Counted from the first letter of the stretch, positions 1 through 8,041 are shown. The stretch: 64,000 nt of DNA from DTU053 sp012520115 (GCA_050953725.1 JBMNNB010000003.1:1-64000); one strand, 5' to 3'. The notes: a model not told the origin generated them from the sequence alone. Numbers and translations: made by a program.

Positions 1-238
1 AGAACAATCGTAATTGTACTATCATAAATTTTATCCTTCAAATGGTTCCAAATGGCATCCTCGCTCCAAGACGAAATATCTTCGTCACTGTTTTCACCCT
101 TGTATATATCATCACTGGACAAAATCTTGTTTTTTATGTAGTCAACATAGTCGCAAGGCCAAGTAGGCTGTGTAACATCAGGTATCTTTTTTACATCGTT
201 ATCTTTGTATTTGTAAGATACGAACACTTTCGTCCCAA
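1..238 (-). CDS. ThsB/MTH538-type TIR-like protein, N-terminal part, cut by window edge
   Basis: The leftward reading frame encodes VFVSYKYKDNDV near its start, followed by a KGENSDEDISSW segment and a DSTITIVL strand. These are characteristic of the MTH538/ThsB TIR-like family (Thoeris-type defence signalling); the family call is by eye. The C-terminal part lies outside the window. A TTG at 238 sits about seven bases after an AGAGGTG ribosome binding site, but from it the frame is wrong. One extra A in the run at 228-230 (CGAAAG to CGAAAAG) would join TTG-GGA-CGA to the conserved frame. As the sequence stands, the first in-frame usual start is GTG at 227. It lies 12 bases downstream of the TIR gene and probably forms one operon with it. 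Confidence 0.6.
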
Positions 239-250
239 TTCAATCACCTC

Positions 251-836
251 TTATCTTTCCTTAAACCAATCGGAAAGAGGTGTAATATAATTCTTTCCGC
301 CAGATTCTTGACTTCTAACATAATAACCACGAGGGATTGGTCTTCCATTCGTATAGGTCTCCGTTCCATCGTAATAGGTAATGTAAGGATAAATTGACAT
401 ATATTCTGACCCTTTATAAGCGCTATCCGAAGTGTTTTCGGCTTCATTTGAAACAGCGCAATATGCTTCTTAAATTTTGAGCGTCTCCATACCCTAATTC
501 CCAGTTGCACCATTTTGACTCTATTGCTCCATTAGTAGCGAGAAGAATAAATTTATCACAACCTTTTATTCTTTCGCGGATATTAAAAGCTGTTTGAGCC
601 GAAGTTATTTTAGGCATAGAAGGATCGCGGCTATCGATATAGACTTTAACGCCATACTGTTTTTCTAAAAATCCTAAAAGCCCTTTTAGGTCATCAAGGT
701 CATCATGTTTATGGGAAATGAATACTGTTGTTCTCCGTGCACCATACTGAGAATGCTCTAGAATCGGAGACCTTGAATCATCGAGACGTACCTGGGAATA
801 TGCAGATAAAGAACCTTGCTCAAATATTGCTCTCAT
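251..836 (-). pseudogene. TIR-domain protein, broken by two single-base deletions
   Basis: The first frame (836 to about 478) encodes a TIR domain: TTVFISHKHDDL at the start of the fold, YGVKVYIDSRD, DKFILLATNG and SKWCNWELG. The last carries the conserved glutamate that serves as catalytic residue in NAD-cleaving TIR enzymes. The frame then shifts at an A-run (475-478), and KFKKHIALFQMKP continues in a second frame. It shifts again near 440-442, and the rest (YKGSEYMSIYPYI, then SQESGGKNYITPLSDWFKER, stop at 251) is in the third frame. Joined, the protein is about 195 residues, a normal size for a stand-alone TIR protein. Both changes are one-base losses, so either recent decay or sequencing error is possible. 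A GGGAGGG ribosome binding site precedes the ATG. Confidence 0.8.
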
Positions 837-855
837 GCCTAAATTTCCCTCCCTC

Positions 856-1278
856 TTATATTGTATTTGTAATCTTTAAAACCAAGACTGAAGCGAGTAT
901 TAGTAGCATCAGCGGATAAAACAGATAGATGCTAGGAGACTTGATACAATCCCAAGTTCGAGCTTTTGCACTGATAATCTCCAGTGGATCATTAGTAAGT
1001 TTCATTGAAAAGTCGATTTCATGTTTGTCCATACGTACTTGATCAAACAAGAAGCGAAATTTTCTTTCCAATTTCAGATAGTAAACATCCAAAACAGCAA
1101 ATGCTAACACCGGCAAAAACGAAAGCGCCAAAACCCATACATTGGTGGATGAATAGGATATAGCCGAGATGCCAGCAACAATAGTTGCTGCAAAACCTTT
1201 GAAAATTGCGGATATTGTAGACATCCTGCAAATTGGTTCTTGTAACATTTGTAGATACTCTTTTTTTCCGTCCGTCAT
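856..1278 (-). CDS. Small membrane protein linked to TIR genes
   Basis: A 140-residue protein with two adjacent hydrophobic helices near the N-terminus (about residues 22-70), a charged cytoplasmic-type middle segment (YLKLERKFRFLFDQVRMDKHE) and a third helix at the C-terminus (FYPLMLLILASVLVLKI). I chose the ATG at 1278, preceded by AGAGGGGG, over the upstream ATG at 1296, because 1278 has the proper spacing. The stop lies 19 bases before the TIR gene, so the genes are probably co-transcribed. I do not recognise a named domain. The arrangement (membrane protein with TIR sensors or enzymes) resembles anti-phage modules in which a membrane protein is the effector, but that role is inference. 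Confidence 0.6.
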   Translation of the reverse strand: MTDGKKEYLQMLQEPICRMSTISAIFKGFAATIVAGISAISYSSTNVWVLALSFLPVLAFAVLDVYYLKLERKFRFLFDQVRMDKHEIDFSMKLTNDPLEIISAKARTWDCIKSPSIYLFYPLMLLILASVLVLKITNTI

Positions 1279-1339
1279 ATATAATCCCCCTCTCATTACA
1301 AGTGTTAATTTGAAAGCAAATTGACATTGGATAACCGTG

Positions 1340-1618
1340 TTAATAATATATCGGAATTTTCTTCTTCAACTCGCACTCCCAAATCCGCAACACCGTCCAG
1401 CCGCGCGCCTCAAACATGGCCGTTACTTCTTTGTCGTGCTTCATGTTCCGCTCGCGCTTTTTAATCCAATACTCAGCGTTATCTGCGGGGCGGGTGTTTC
1501 TGCAATCATGTCCGTGCCAAAAACATCCGTCTACGAATATAGCAATTTTCTTATCAAGGAAAACGAAATCAGGATGTCCTTTAACTTTATAATTCCTTCT
1601 CCAGCCTATTATTCCCAC
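1340..1618 (-). pseudogene. vsr: vsr-type mismatch endonuclease, 5' truncated
   Basis: The 92-residue frame matches the C-terminal two thirds of very-short-patch repair endonucleases: WRRNYKVKGHPDFVF (holding the catalytic aspartate), VDGCFWHGHDC (histidines of the active site) and the family ending WTVLRIWECELK. Vsr enzymes are usually about 130-150 residues; the N-terminal 40 or so are missing. The only start is a GTG at 1618 inside the 13-bp attachment repeat, and the codon just upstream in frame is TGA, so the gene cannot extend. The break therefore coincides with the element boundary, which suggests the 5' end was removed when the neighbouring element integrated or recombined. Vsr normally accompanies a cytosine-5 methyltransferase; none is visible here. 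Confidence 0.75.
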
Positions 1619-1620
1619 TC
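1608..1620. repeat. Distal attachment-site repeat of the integrated element
   Basis: The 13 bases attattcccactc recur exactly at 11147-11159, where they encode the last codons and stop of guaA on the minus strand. The pair marks the two ends of the element; this is the copy away from the intact target gene. Confidence 0.8.
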
Positions 1621-1719
1621 AACCAAGACTAAACAATTCTGTTTATGTATTTTTGCTTCTCGTTAGTCTTGATTTTTTTGATACACGATGTATCTGTATT
1701 ATCCTGTGTTAAACCGCCC

Positions 1720-1752
1720 TTGTTATCATTTTGTTATCGACGTTGATAACAA
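1720..1752. repeat. Probable integrase arm-type repeats, left end
   Basis: TTGTTATC occurs at 1720, a second TGTTATC follows at 1732, and an inverted copy (GATAACAA) lies at 1745-1752. A closely similar pair is at 11068-11086, just inside the other end. Paired motifs at both termini are what arm-binding sites of a tyrosine integrase look like; binding is not shown. Confidence 0.45.
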
Positions 1753-1841
1753 GAATAATTTTACTGTGGATAATGTGTAACAGGAACCGAATACATTATA
1801 AGCTATTTTGCTTAGAATTTCAAGAGGTTTCGAAAAACAAG

Positions 1842-1867
1842 AAAAAAGGCACCGCCGAAGCGATGCC
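1842..1867 (-). terminator. Rho-independent terminator of the BlaR1 operon
   Basis: On the minus strand an 8-bp stem (GGCATCGC with GCGGTGCC, one G-U pair) closes a TTCG tetraloop and is followed by six Ts. It lies just after the stop of the 128-residue gene. Confidence 0.85.
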
Positions 1868-1874
1868 TTCGCTA

Positions 1875-2258
1875 TTAAGAAAACAATTTGTGTCCAACGA
1901 TCACTGCATCTTTAGGTTCAAAATAATCACTCATCAGACTACTAAGTCCGCTTGCTTTCCAAGTTTGGTCAAATGTAATATCTTTTGAATTACTCAAAAC
2001 AATATAGGTTGTGCTTTTAGCGGCATTGTTCAATCTTCCTGTGATTTCCAAGCGGTATTTGTATGTGTACCCTTCGCAAGACCAAGTTCCGTCTGCCACC
2101 TTGTAGTGCAACTTTTGATACACAAATTCTTCATTATCATATTTTGCTTGAATATCGTCTACCGGCGTTACCTCATACAATTCCAAATGGTTAGGATAAT
2201 GTATTGCAGTTTGGTCTTGTGAATGTGTTTCATTAAGTAATTCAATCCCATTATTCAA
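1875..2258 (-). CDS. Hypothetical protein coupled to the BlaR1-like gene
   Basis: A 127-residue soluble protein without a signal peptide or membrane segment that I recognise. It contains HLELYEVTPVDDIQAKYDNE and ends KDAVIVGHKLFS. Its TTG start overlaps the TGA stop of the upstream gene (TTGA overlap), which implies translational coupling. It is the last gene before the terminator at 1842-1867. The function is unknown; a lipoprotein or stress-sensing partner of the regulator pair would be a guess. Confidence 0.6.
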   Translation of the reverse strand: MNNGIELLNETHSQDQTAIHYPNHLELYEVTPVDDIQAKYDNEEFVYQKLHYKVADGTWSCEGYTYKYRLEITGRLNNAAKSTTYIVLSNSKDITFDQTWKASGLSSLMSDYFEPKDAVIVGHKLFS

Positions 2259-4483
2259 GTCAGCATCAACTCAGTACAGTTTTTAATGAGCTCATCAGAT
2301 ACGGCAACGGTTACAAACCATCCAGCCATAGCAGTATCTACTTCTTCGGCTTTTGTTGTTTCTGCAATATGCACACAAAACGATTTTTCATCATAACCAA
2401 TGCTATGCACCTTAAAGCGATGGGTGCTATTGTTTGCACTTACATAAGCTAAGATCAAACTATTATCTTCAAAAAATGCACTATCATATTTAGCTGTTGC
2501 ATTATTAAATGAAGGGACTTCGTCCCAACTGCCATCCATTGTAAATATACCACCAAATGTTTGCTTGAATTGTTCCAAATCATTCAAGGTATCAAATCTG
2601 TAGATAGGCAGGTGTTTAATGCTGCTGATAGCCATTTTGTCTTTGTTAAGTGATCCAAAATAAATTTCGCTTGCTTCTGCCCAATTTGCATAAGATACTG
2701 TTGATTCAAAAGTTTGAACATTGCTTGAATCAGTACTGCCGACATTGGAAATTGAACTCTGTTCTACAAGTTTGATATCTACATCGGTGGAAACCATTTG
2801 TAAACCATCCGGCACCTTCAAATAAATCTCAAACTCAGCCTTTGCAGTATCTCGGGAAACACACTCAAATACTATGGTACACTTGTGTACTTGAGTTTCA
2901 TTATTATAAATCTCTAAGGTTACTTCGGATTGTTGTGGAATCTTTTCAATTACCGCTTCCTTTGGTGTCCAATATACGGTATTCTCGTTTTCAAAACGCA
3001 TTTTAGTACCATATGGTTGCCCAGCGACATCAAGATTACAGAATTCTCCTCCTGTGCAGGTGGCTTCGATATGAGTGTAATCAAAATCGAATGAGAAGCC
3101 CCTGAAAGAATGTCCCGTAAAACTAAGCATTGGCTGATAAGTCCAAGTGAGTTTTTCGTCGCCGGCAAAGTTGGCAATATCCTCGTAGATCTGTTTTGCC
3201 TTTTGTGGATTGATAACTCTGTAACTCAGTGTGGGCTTTACACCATCATTCACCCAAACTGATGAGAAATCAGAATTAAAGTGAATATATAAACCTTTCA
3301 AATATGAGTAAATAGTAGGTTCAGTATCTTGCTTTGTTTGCAATACAAGTGTATGACTCGCATCTCTATCTTCACTTCGGTTCAGCGATACTTCTTTACG
3401 AGAGATTTTAATATTTGAAAGTTCTTCTAACAAATCTACGTTAATTGTGCTTATTGAATGATAAGTTTCTCCATCTGACACCCAAACCGCAACAGTTTCT
3501 TCTGAAATTGAGTTCAACGTTCTATTTTCGATATTCTTAAGTTTATCGGAAGTCGGATTTGTCAAGAAACATACAGCAACGGCAACACTTGTAATAATAG
3601 CGACCACAATAATCCAAAACGCAGGTTTCTTATAATTTAGAACTGACCTCACTCTGTCTTTTACACCTACTTCACCGAAAGCAAGAGGACAAGCCGCAAT
3701 CATACGGCGATTTACGCTACAGGTAAGTAATGCTTGAGAATAGTCCGCTTTCTGCTCGGTGTTCAATTCTTTTATAACCTTTTCATCACAAGCAAGTTCA
3801 ATATCACGACAAAGCAATATATAACCAAGCCACATCAGAGGATTAAACCAATGAAGCGTGAGAATAAGAAAACCAAACGGTTTCCACCAATGGTCTTTAC
3901 GGCGGATATGTGCTTGCTCGTGTGCAATAACGTGGGACATATCCTGCTCATTCATACCAAAAGGCAGATATATCTTCGGCTTTATAAGTCCAAGGACAAA
4001 AGGCGAAATAACGCTTTCGCTCTGAAAGATATTATCACGGAGCAATACCGCAGTGCCGATTTTTCTCTTTACTTTGAAATAGCTGATTGCGGTATATACG
4101 AGCATTACGGCGGTACCGACAACCCATACGACCGACAACACCGGAATTAATATTTGCAACGGATTTGCACTCGTTACAGGATCAGGAGCAAAAGACTCAC
4201 TGATAACAGGATTTATCGTATTATTAAGAATTGGAATGCCGGAATTGATTTCAGGAGTGGCATCCATCATTATTTCCGGGCTGATAGTTTCTGCGCTGGG
4301 TATCAAACTCATTACACTTTCAATCGTGAAAGAGCAAATCAGTCTGACAGCAACAATACCCCAAAGAAGCACAGTAATCCATTTTGGTGCTTTCTTGAGA
4401 AGCAAACGCAAAAGCAACACAGCAAGAACTATCCAGCTTGCCGATATGCTCATATTGACAATAGTTAAGAAGAACTCACTCAT
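2255..4483 (-). CDS. BlaR1/MecR1-type M56 membrane metallopeptidase
   Basis: A sensor-protease expected to span the membrane and release a BlaI-type repressor by proteolysis on sensing a signal. Hydrophobic helices lie at about residues 10-30, 36-56 and 110-135. The zinc site HEQAH is at residues 188-192, followed by DIELACDEKVI, which carries the third zinc ligand typical of M56 peptidases. A fourth helix (about 288-306) leads to a long extracellular part of about 430 residues. That part does not show the penicillin-binding SxxK domain of true BlaR1, so the signal is probably not a beta-lactam. It overlaps the upstream repressor gene by four bases and the downstream gene by four bases, making a tight three-gene operon. 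Confidence 0.85.
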   Translation of the reverse strand: MSEFFLTIVNMSISASWIVLAVLLLRLLLKKAPKWITVLLWGIVAVRLICSFTIESVMSLIPSAETISPEIMMDATPEINSGIPILNNTINPVISESFAPDPVTSANPLQILIPVLSVVWVVGTAVMLVYTAISYFKVKRKIGTAVLLRDNIFQSESVISPFVLGLIKPKIYLPFGMNEQDMSHVIAHEQAHIRRKDHWWKPFGFLILTLHWFNPLMWLGYILLCRDIELACDEKVIKELNTEQKADYSQALLTCSVNRRMIAACPLAFGEVGVKDRVRSVLNYKKPAFWIIVVAIITSVAVAVCFLTNPTSDKLKNIENRTLNSISEETVAVWVSDGETYHSISTINVDLLEELSNIKISRKEVSLNRSEDRDASHTLVLQTKQDTEPTIYSYLKGLYIHFNSDFSSVWVNDGVKPTLSYRVINPQKAKQIYEDIANFAGDEKLTWTYQPMLSFTGHSFRGFSFDFDYTHIEATCTGGEFCNLDVAGQPYGTKMRFENENTVYWTPKEAVIEKIPQQSEVTLEIYNNETQVHKCTIVFECVSRDTAKAEFEIYLKVPDGLQMVSTDVDIKLVEQSSISNVGSTDSSNVQTFESTVSYANWAEASEIYFGSLNKDKMAISSIKHLPIYRFDTLNDLEQFKQTFGGIFTMDGSWDEVPSFNNATAKYDSAFFEDNSLILAYVSANNSTHRFKVHSIGYDEKSFCVHIAETTKAEEVDTAMAGWFVTVAVSDELIKNCTELMLT

Positions 4484-4851
4484 TTTGATTCTCCTTTCCT
4501 ATAACGATCTATCATCTGCTGAACCGCATCAATCTCGGCATCGGAGATTTTTTGATGTTTCGTGAAAGCAGCAATAAACGCCGGCAAGGAACCCTCAAAG
4601 GTCTTTTCTACCATTTCATTTATCTCGGCTGCCTGTACTTGGTCTTTACTTACAAGTGAAGTGACAATCTTATTGTTGTTTTCCAAAATACCACGTTCGG
4701 AGAGCCGTTTGATAACCGTATAGGTGGTCGTAGGCTTCCATCCGAGTTGATCTTGGCACAGAGTTACTAATTCTGTAGTTCTTACGGGTTCGTTCTCCCA
4801 CAAAATCAGGCAAAAACGATATTCACTTTCAAACACTTTCGGTGTATTCAT
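4480..4851 (-). CDS. BlaI/MecI/CopY-family repressor
   Basis: A 123-residue winged-helix repressor. Its N-terminal DNA-binding part (FESEYRFCLILWENEPVRT, then WKPTTTYTVIKRLSERG) is typical of the Penicillinase_R family. The C-terminal part (AFTKHQKISDAEIDAVQQMI) is the dimerisation helix region where BlaR-type proteases cut in the family. I chose the ATG at 4851 because AAGGAG stands at the right distance, rather than the upstream ATG at 4887. It most likely represses its own operon through the two CTAA-N4-TTAG sites upstream. Confidence 0.88.
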   Translation of the reverse strand: MNTPKVFESEYRFCLILWENEPVRTTELVTLCQDQLGWKPTTTYTVIKRLSERGILENNNKIVTSLVSKDQVQAAEINEMVEKTFEGSLPAFIAAFTKHQKISDAEIDAVQQMIDRYRKGESK

Positions 4852-4868
4852 AGTAAACGCTCCTTTTT

Positions 4869-4920
4869 CTAATCTGTTAGAGGTCACTATTATTCTAACG
4901 CATTAGAGAAGATTTGTCAA
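4869..4920 (-). promoter_or_regulatory. Promoter with two BlaI-type operators
   Basis: Reading leftward, TTGACA (4915-4920), a 17-base spacer and TAGAAT (4892-4897) form a near-consensus promoter. Two perfect dyads CTAA-N4-TTAG lie at 4895-4906, covering the -10 and part of the spacer, and at 4869-4880, in the 5' leader just before the ribosome binding site. Their centres are 26 bp apart. The layout fits repression by the BlaI-like protein encoded next. Confidence 0.8.
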
Positions 4921-4987
4921 TATATTTTAGAAAAGTAACAAAAAATAGCGACAGAGAGAAGTAAATCTCCCTGCCGCCGTGCATCGG

Positions 4988-5365
4988 TTAGTTATAAATT
5001 ATATCGTGATTCACGATTTCTGAGGCTCTGCTACGGATGTTATTCATCCGAGCAACCCACTCCATTTGATTATCTGCTTTGAGTTTTTCGGTTACGCCCT
5101 CACGCTCTGCCATCTGTTTTACGAGCCGAAAAAACATATCCTCAGCCTGCTTGTTTACATCGGCAAGGTGTCTGTTCAGTTCGCATTTTGTGAGCAAGGT
5201 CGTATAAAAACCTTTGCGGTGCGCCTTGATATACTGCAAGTGCCGCTGTCCCCAAATGCCGACTTCGACTTGTTCTTCGGCGGGTAATGCAAGGTCAGGC
5301 AGATAATAATCTCCCTGCAAGGTGTAGCTGATACCCGTTCTTTCGTCTGTGAAATGCTGTTTCAT
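4988..5365 (-). CDS. tnpV: TnpV-family transposon protein
   Basis: A 125-residue protein with the beginning DERTGISYTLQGDYYLPDL and the sequence GIWGQRHLQYIKAHRKGFY, characteristic of the TnpV family found on mobilizable transposons of Clostridia. The molecular role of TnpV is not established. It lies 10 bases downstream of the relaxase remnant and is the last gene of the mobilization block. The frame is intact, with the expected length and the ending NHDIIYN. Confidence 0.8.
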   Translation of the reverse strand: MKQHFTDERTGISYTLQGDYYLPDLALPAEEQVEVGIWGQRHLQYIKAHRKGFYTTLLTKCELNRHLADVNKQAEDMFFRLVKQMAEREGVTEKLKADNQMEWVARMNNIRSRASEIVNHDIIYN

Positions 5366-5374
5366 TGTGTTGTC

Positions 5375-6642
5375 CTACCTTTCATAATCATTATTTTTTG
5401 AGCGTTTCCCACGCTCTTGGGGGTGTGTTTTGGGAGCAGGAATCGGCTCGTAAATTCGATGCTTCTTTTCCTGCTTTTTGAACCGTTCAAGGATACCGTC
5501 TATAAACTCCTTAACGGCTTTCGGCGCCGCTTTCAGCGCTTCCAGATACGGTCTGCATTTCTCTGCCAGCTCCGATAGAGCCTGCCGCAGTTGCGATACT
5601 TCCGATTGAAGCGACCATATCCGGCGTGATAAATATGCGGTTTTCCTCCTGCAATTTCTTTGCTTCTGAGACCGCCGAATAGCTCCGCTTGGCAAGGGTG
5701 GTCAGCTTTTCGTAATCTAGCCGCCGAAACGGTGTATTTGCCCGTGAGCGACTTTTTGCCTGGAGCCGTCGATTTCTGCGAAGGTCATAAAGGCACTATG
5801 ATTATCGTCATAACGCACTTGTTCGCTGGCGATCCTGCTCGGAAAGCTCGGCCAACCGCCTTTGGTCTTGCCTGATTTTGTGTTCAAGCGAGGTCAGGTT
5901 TTCGGCGGTGCTGCCACGCTCTCCACGAACAAAACCCGTGAAGCCTGCGTCCTTGCATATGCTCGAAAAACTTGTCCTGCAGAACGCTGTAGGAAGCGTG
6001 GTAAATCTGTTTCCCTCTTGCTGTTGAGGATGGGATTTCCATCTTCGTCAACCGCCTTTTCGGACCGCCATTTCTTTGAATGGCTGACTTGGTGAATGAC
6101 CTCTTTGACCTTGCCGACGAGCTCCGGATCTTTGCAACGCTTTGTCCAGCGCACCTCTTTATCCACCACCGGCAAAGCCATAATGTGCAGGTGGTAGTGG
6201 TAAATCGGTCTGCCGTATTTCTCGGCCATCGCCACGTTCAATTCATCAGCGTGCATAACAGCAGAGATGATATTGTCCTTCCCGTATACTTTTTCGGCAA
6301 AGTGGAACGCTTCTTCATAGAAGCGGCAGGCGTATTCGTAGCTACCGTTCTGCTCAAAATAATCGGTATTTACATCCATAATCATTTCGTCAAAGACAGG
6401 TGGCATCCGGCTTTCAGATCCTTTCAGCGATACCGTTCCTGCGGCGATCAATTCCTCAAGCCGTTCGTTGTAGGTCAACTCGCCGCAGCCCTTGATAACT
6501 CACGTTCATCGGCGTGCGGGACAGGTCAACATTCATATTTTCGTAGCTTCTCGTTCTTACGCTCGATGTGTCGCTCAAACTTGCCCACCGATGCTCTTGT
6601 GCGGGTTTCGACACGGGCGACACAAAAATTTTCTTTCGCCAT
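5375..6642 (-). pseudogene. MobV-family relaxase (plasmid recombination enzyme), multiply frameshifted
   Basis: The gene starts at ATG 6642 with MAKENFCVARVETRTRASVG, the standard N-terminus of Pre/Mob relaxases of gut clostridial elements. An extra A after AACGAG (near 6550) and an extra C near 6497 shift the frame. The longest piece (6478-5894) then carries the relaxase core, including the histidine cluster IYHYHLHIMALP. Another shift near 6005 and more beyond follow. The last piece (5695-5375) is the coiled-coil tail, with EKCRPYLEALKAAPKAVKEF and PIPAPKTHPQERG. An intact homologue would be about 420-430 residues. At least four indels in 1.3 kb mean no full-length relaxase as read. Confidence 0.85.
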
Positions 6643-6674
6643 CCGTTCTCACTTCCTTTCTGTTGGCGAACTTA

Positions 6675-6725
6675 CGGGAGCCGCTGTTACACAACTTTTT
6701 CAAAGTGTGTAACCCACTATGACAC
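6675..6725 (-). other. Candidate origin of transfer (oriT) upstream of the relaxase
   Basis: The segment lies directly upstream of the MobV start codon. On the minus strand it reads AGTGGGTTACACACTTTG followed by a perfect inverted repeat, GTTACACA (6706-6713) with TGTGTAAC (6686-6693). Sites of the form AGTGNGTTAYACTTT next to mob are where MobV relaxases nick on other elements. The rest of 6726-6929 is a GC-rich stretch with no gene I can support. Confidence 0.55.
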
Positions 6726-6929
6726 TCTTTCAGCACTTCGGCTGTAAAGATGTCGTGGGCTCTCCGAGGGGGTTGCGGGGCGTTGCCCCGTTGTCTGCGG
6801 ACAACTCCCCAGCAGAGCCGCCCTTTGAAAAGGGCACCCTGCACCCCGCCTAAACTTCGTATTGGCATACCTGCCGAAAAAGAACATTGCAAGATTGCGA
6901 AAGTCCCGCACCTTTGCAATGTTGCAACC

Positions 6930-7904
6930 TTACAGGTCGCCGCTCTCTTTTTCTTCGGGTAGTTGCCAATACCACACACTGCCTTCCTTAACAGATCGCA
7001 CACGCAGAGTTTTCTTTGCTTCATCAAGCACTCGTTTGGAGATACCCAAACTCTGCGCTTTTTGCAGCAAGGTTTGTTGCGGGTACTTCCCGCCGGATAG
7101 GCACTCAACAATAAGGCTTTCAGCCATATTGGATTTCTTCTCACGACTGACACCGCTGAGAAGATCGTCGATGGAAATTTCATAATGACCGAGCCATTTG
7201 AAGCCGTTGGCTTCACTCAGTTCAAAGGCGATAGGCTTGCCTTCCGGAGCAAGGGAGGACTTTTGATGAGCCGCCACTCGTATCTCCGGATTGTCCTTTA
7301 CTCTGCCGACCACAAGGACGCTTCTTGCTGCTGCTTGAAAGTCTATAGAGCCGAGACCTCTGTAATTGGATTTGTTACCCTGTGCCTTGTTTAAGTGTCC
7401 CACAAGTATAATCGCACAACGGTATTTCTCGGCGATCCTGCCAAGCTGAGAGAGAATGGTACGGACTTCATTTGCTCGGTTCATATCTACCTTTGCACCG
7501 ATATAGGCTTGCATCGGATCTAAGATCATTACCCTTGCGCCCGTTTCTGCAATAGCCTTTTCAACTCTCTCGTCAAGCATCGTCAGTGCAGCTTCAGATT
7601 CGTCGATTACCTTAATTTGTGAGCAATCTGCATTACCGGCAAGAAGACGGGGCTTGATGGTATCCCCAAGCCCATCCTCTGCGGTTTGATATATTACCTT
7701 GATAGGCTCACGCTCGGTGTCGTCGCAGGGTAGTTTTTCTCCCCTTGACAACAGAGCCGCTAATCTCAGTATTAGTGTTGTTTTTCCTTCACCGCCGTCG
7801 CCGTGAATGATTGTCAACTTACCGTATGGGATATAGGGATACCACAGCCATTCCACTTTGTCGACTGGCACTTCATCCATACTGATGATTTTTAATTCCG
7901 CCAT
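6930..7904 (-). CDS. RepA-like AAA/RecA-fold ATPase
   Basis: A 324-residue protein with a Walker A motif GDGGEGKTT at about residues 35-43, a Walker B strand VMILDPMQAYIG at about 124-135, and the helicase-family segments ILVGHLNKAQ and YRGLGSIDFQAAARSVL. This is the hexameric RepA/AAA_25 type often encoded on plasmids and integrative elements and thought to support replication of the excised circle. The C-terminal 60 residues (SLGISKRVLDEAKKTLRV) look like a winged-helix DNA-binding segment. A good ribosome binding site (AAAGGAGGC) precedes the ATG at 7904. It is in the mobilization block, upstream of oriT and mob. Confidence 0.82.
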   Translation of the reverse strand: MAELKIISMDEVPVDKVEWLWYPYIPYGKLTIIHGDGGEGKTTLILRLAALLSRGEKLPCDDTEREPIKVIYQTAEDGLGDTIKPRLLAGNADCSQIKVIDESEAALTMLDERVEKAIAETGARVMILDPMQAYIGAKVDMNRANEVRTILSQLGRIAEKYRCAIILVGHLNKAQGNKSNYRGLGSIDFQAAARSVLVVGRVKDNPEIRVAAHQKSSLAPEGKPIAFELSEANGFKWLGHYEISIDDLLSGVSREKKSNMAESLIVECLSGGKYPQQTLLQKAQSLGISKRVLDEAKKTLRVRSVKEGSVWYWQLPEEKESGDL

Positions 7905-7987
7905 AGGCGTTGCCTCCTTTCAATTTTTCTCAAAACTATTGAAATTGGAGGAGTCATAGGTTATAATATTTGCAGTACATTTTTGAG

Positions 7988-8033
7988 AAGACTGTTCCGT
8001 ATCTGCGCCAACAGATACAATGGGAACAGTCTT
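7988..8033. repeat. Long two-part hairpin between mobC and repA
   Basis: AAGACTGTTCC (7988-7998) pairs with GGAACAGTCTT (8023-8033). Inside it GTATCTG (7999-8005) pairs with CAGATAC (8012-8018), giving an 18-bp stem with one 4-base bulge. There is no adjacent U-run on the coding strand, so it is not a standard terminator. It may be an origin, a relaxosome site or an RNA element. Confidence 0.7.
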
Positions 8034-8041
8034 TTCGGTTT

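Noticed and set aside
1043..1327. A second leftward frame over the TIR-linked membrane gene
   Set aside because: It overlaps out of frame a better supported gene with a ribosome binding site and clear helices.
3734..4565. Long rightward open frames over the BlaR1 gene
   Set aside because: They lie opposite a gene with clear M56 motifs, lack ribosome binding sites and have no recognisable motifs.
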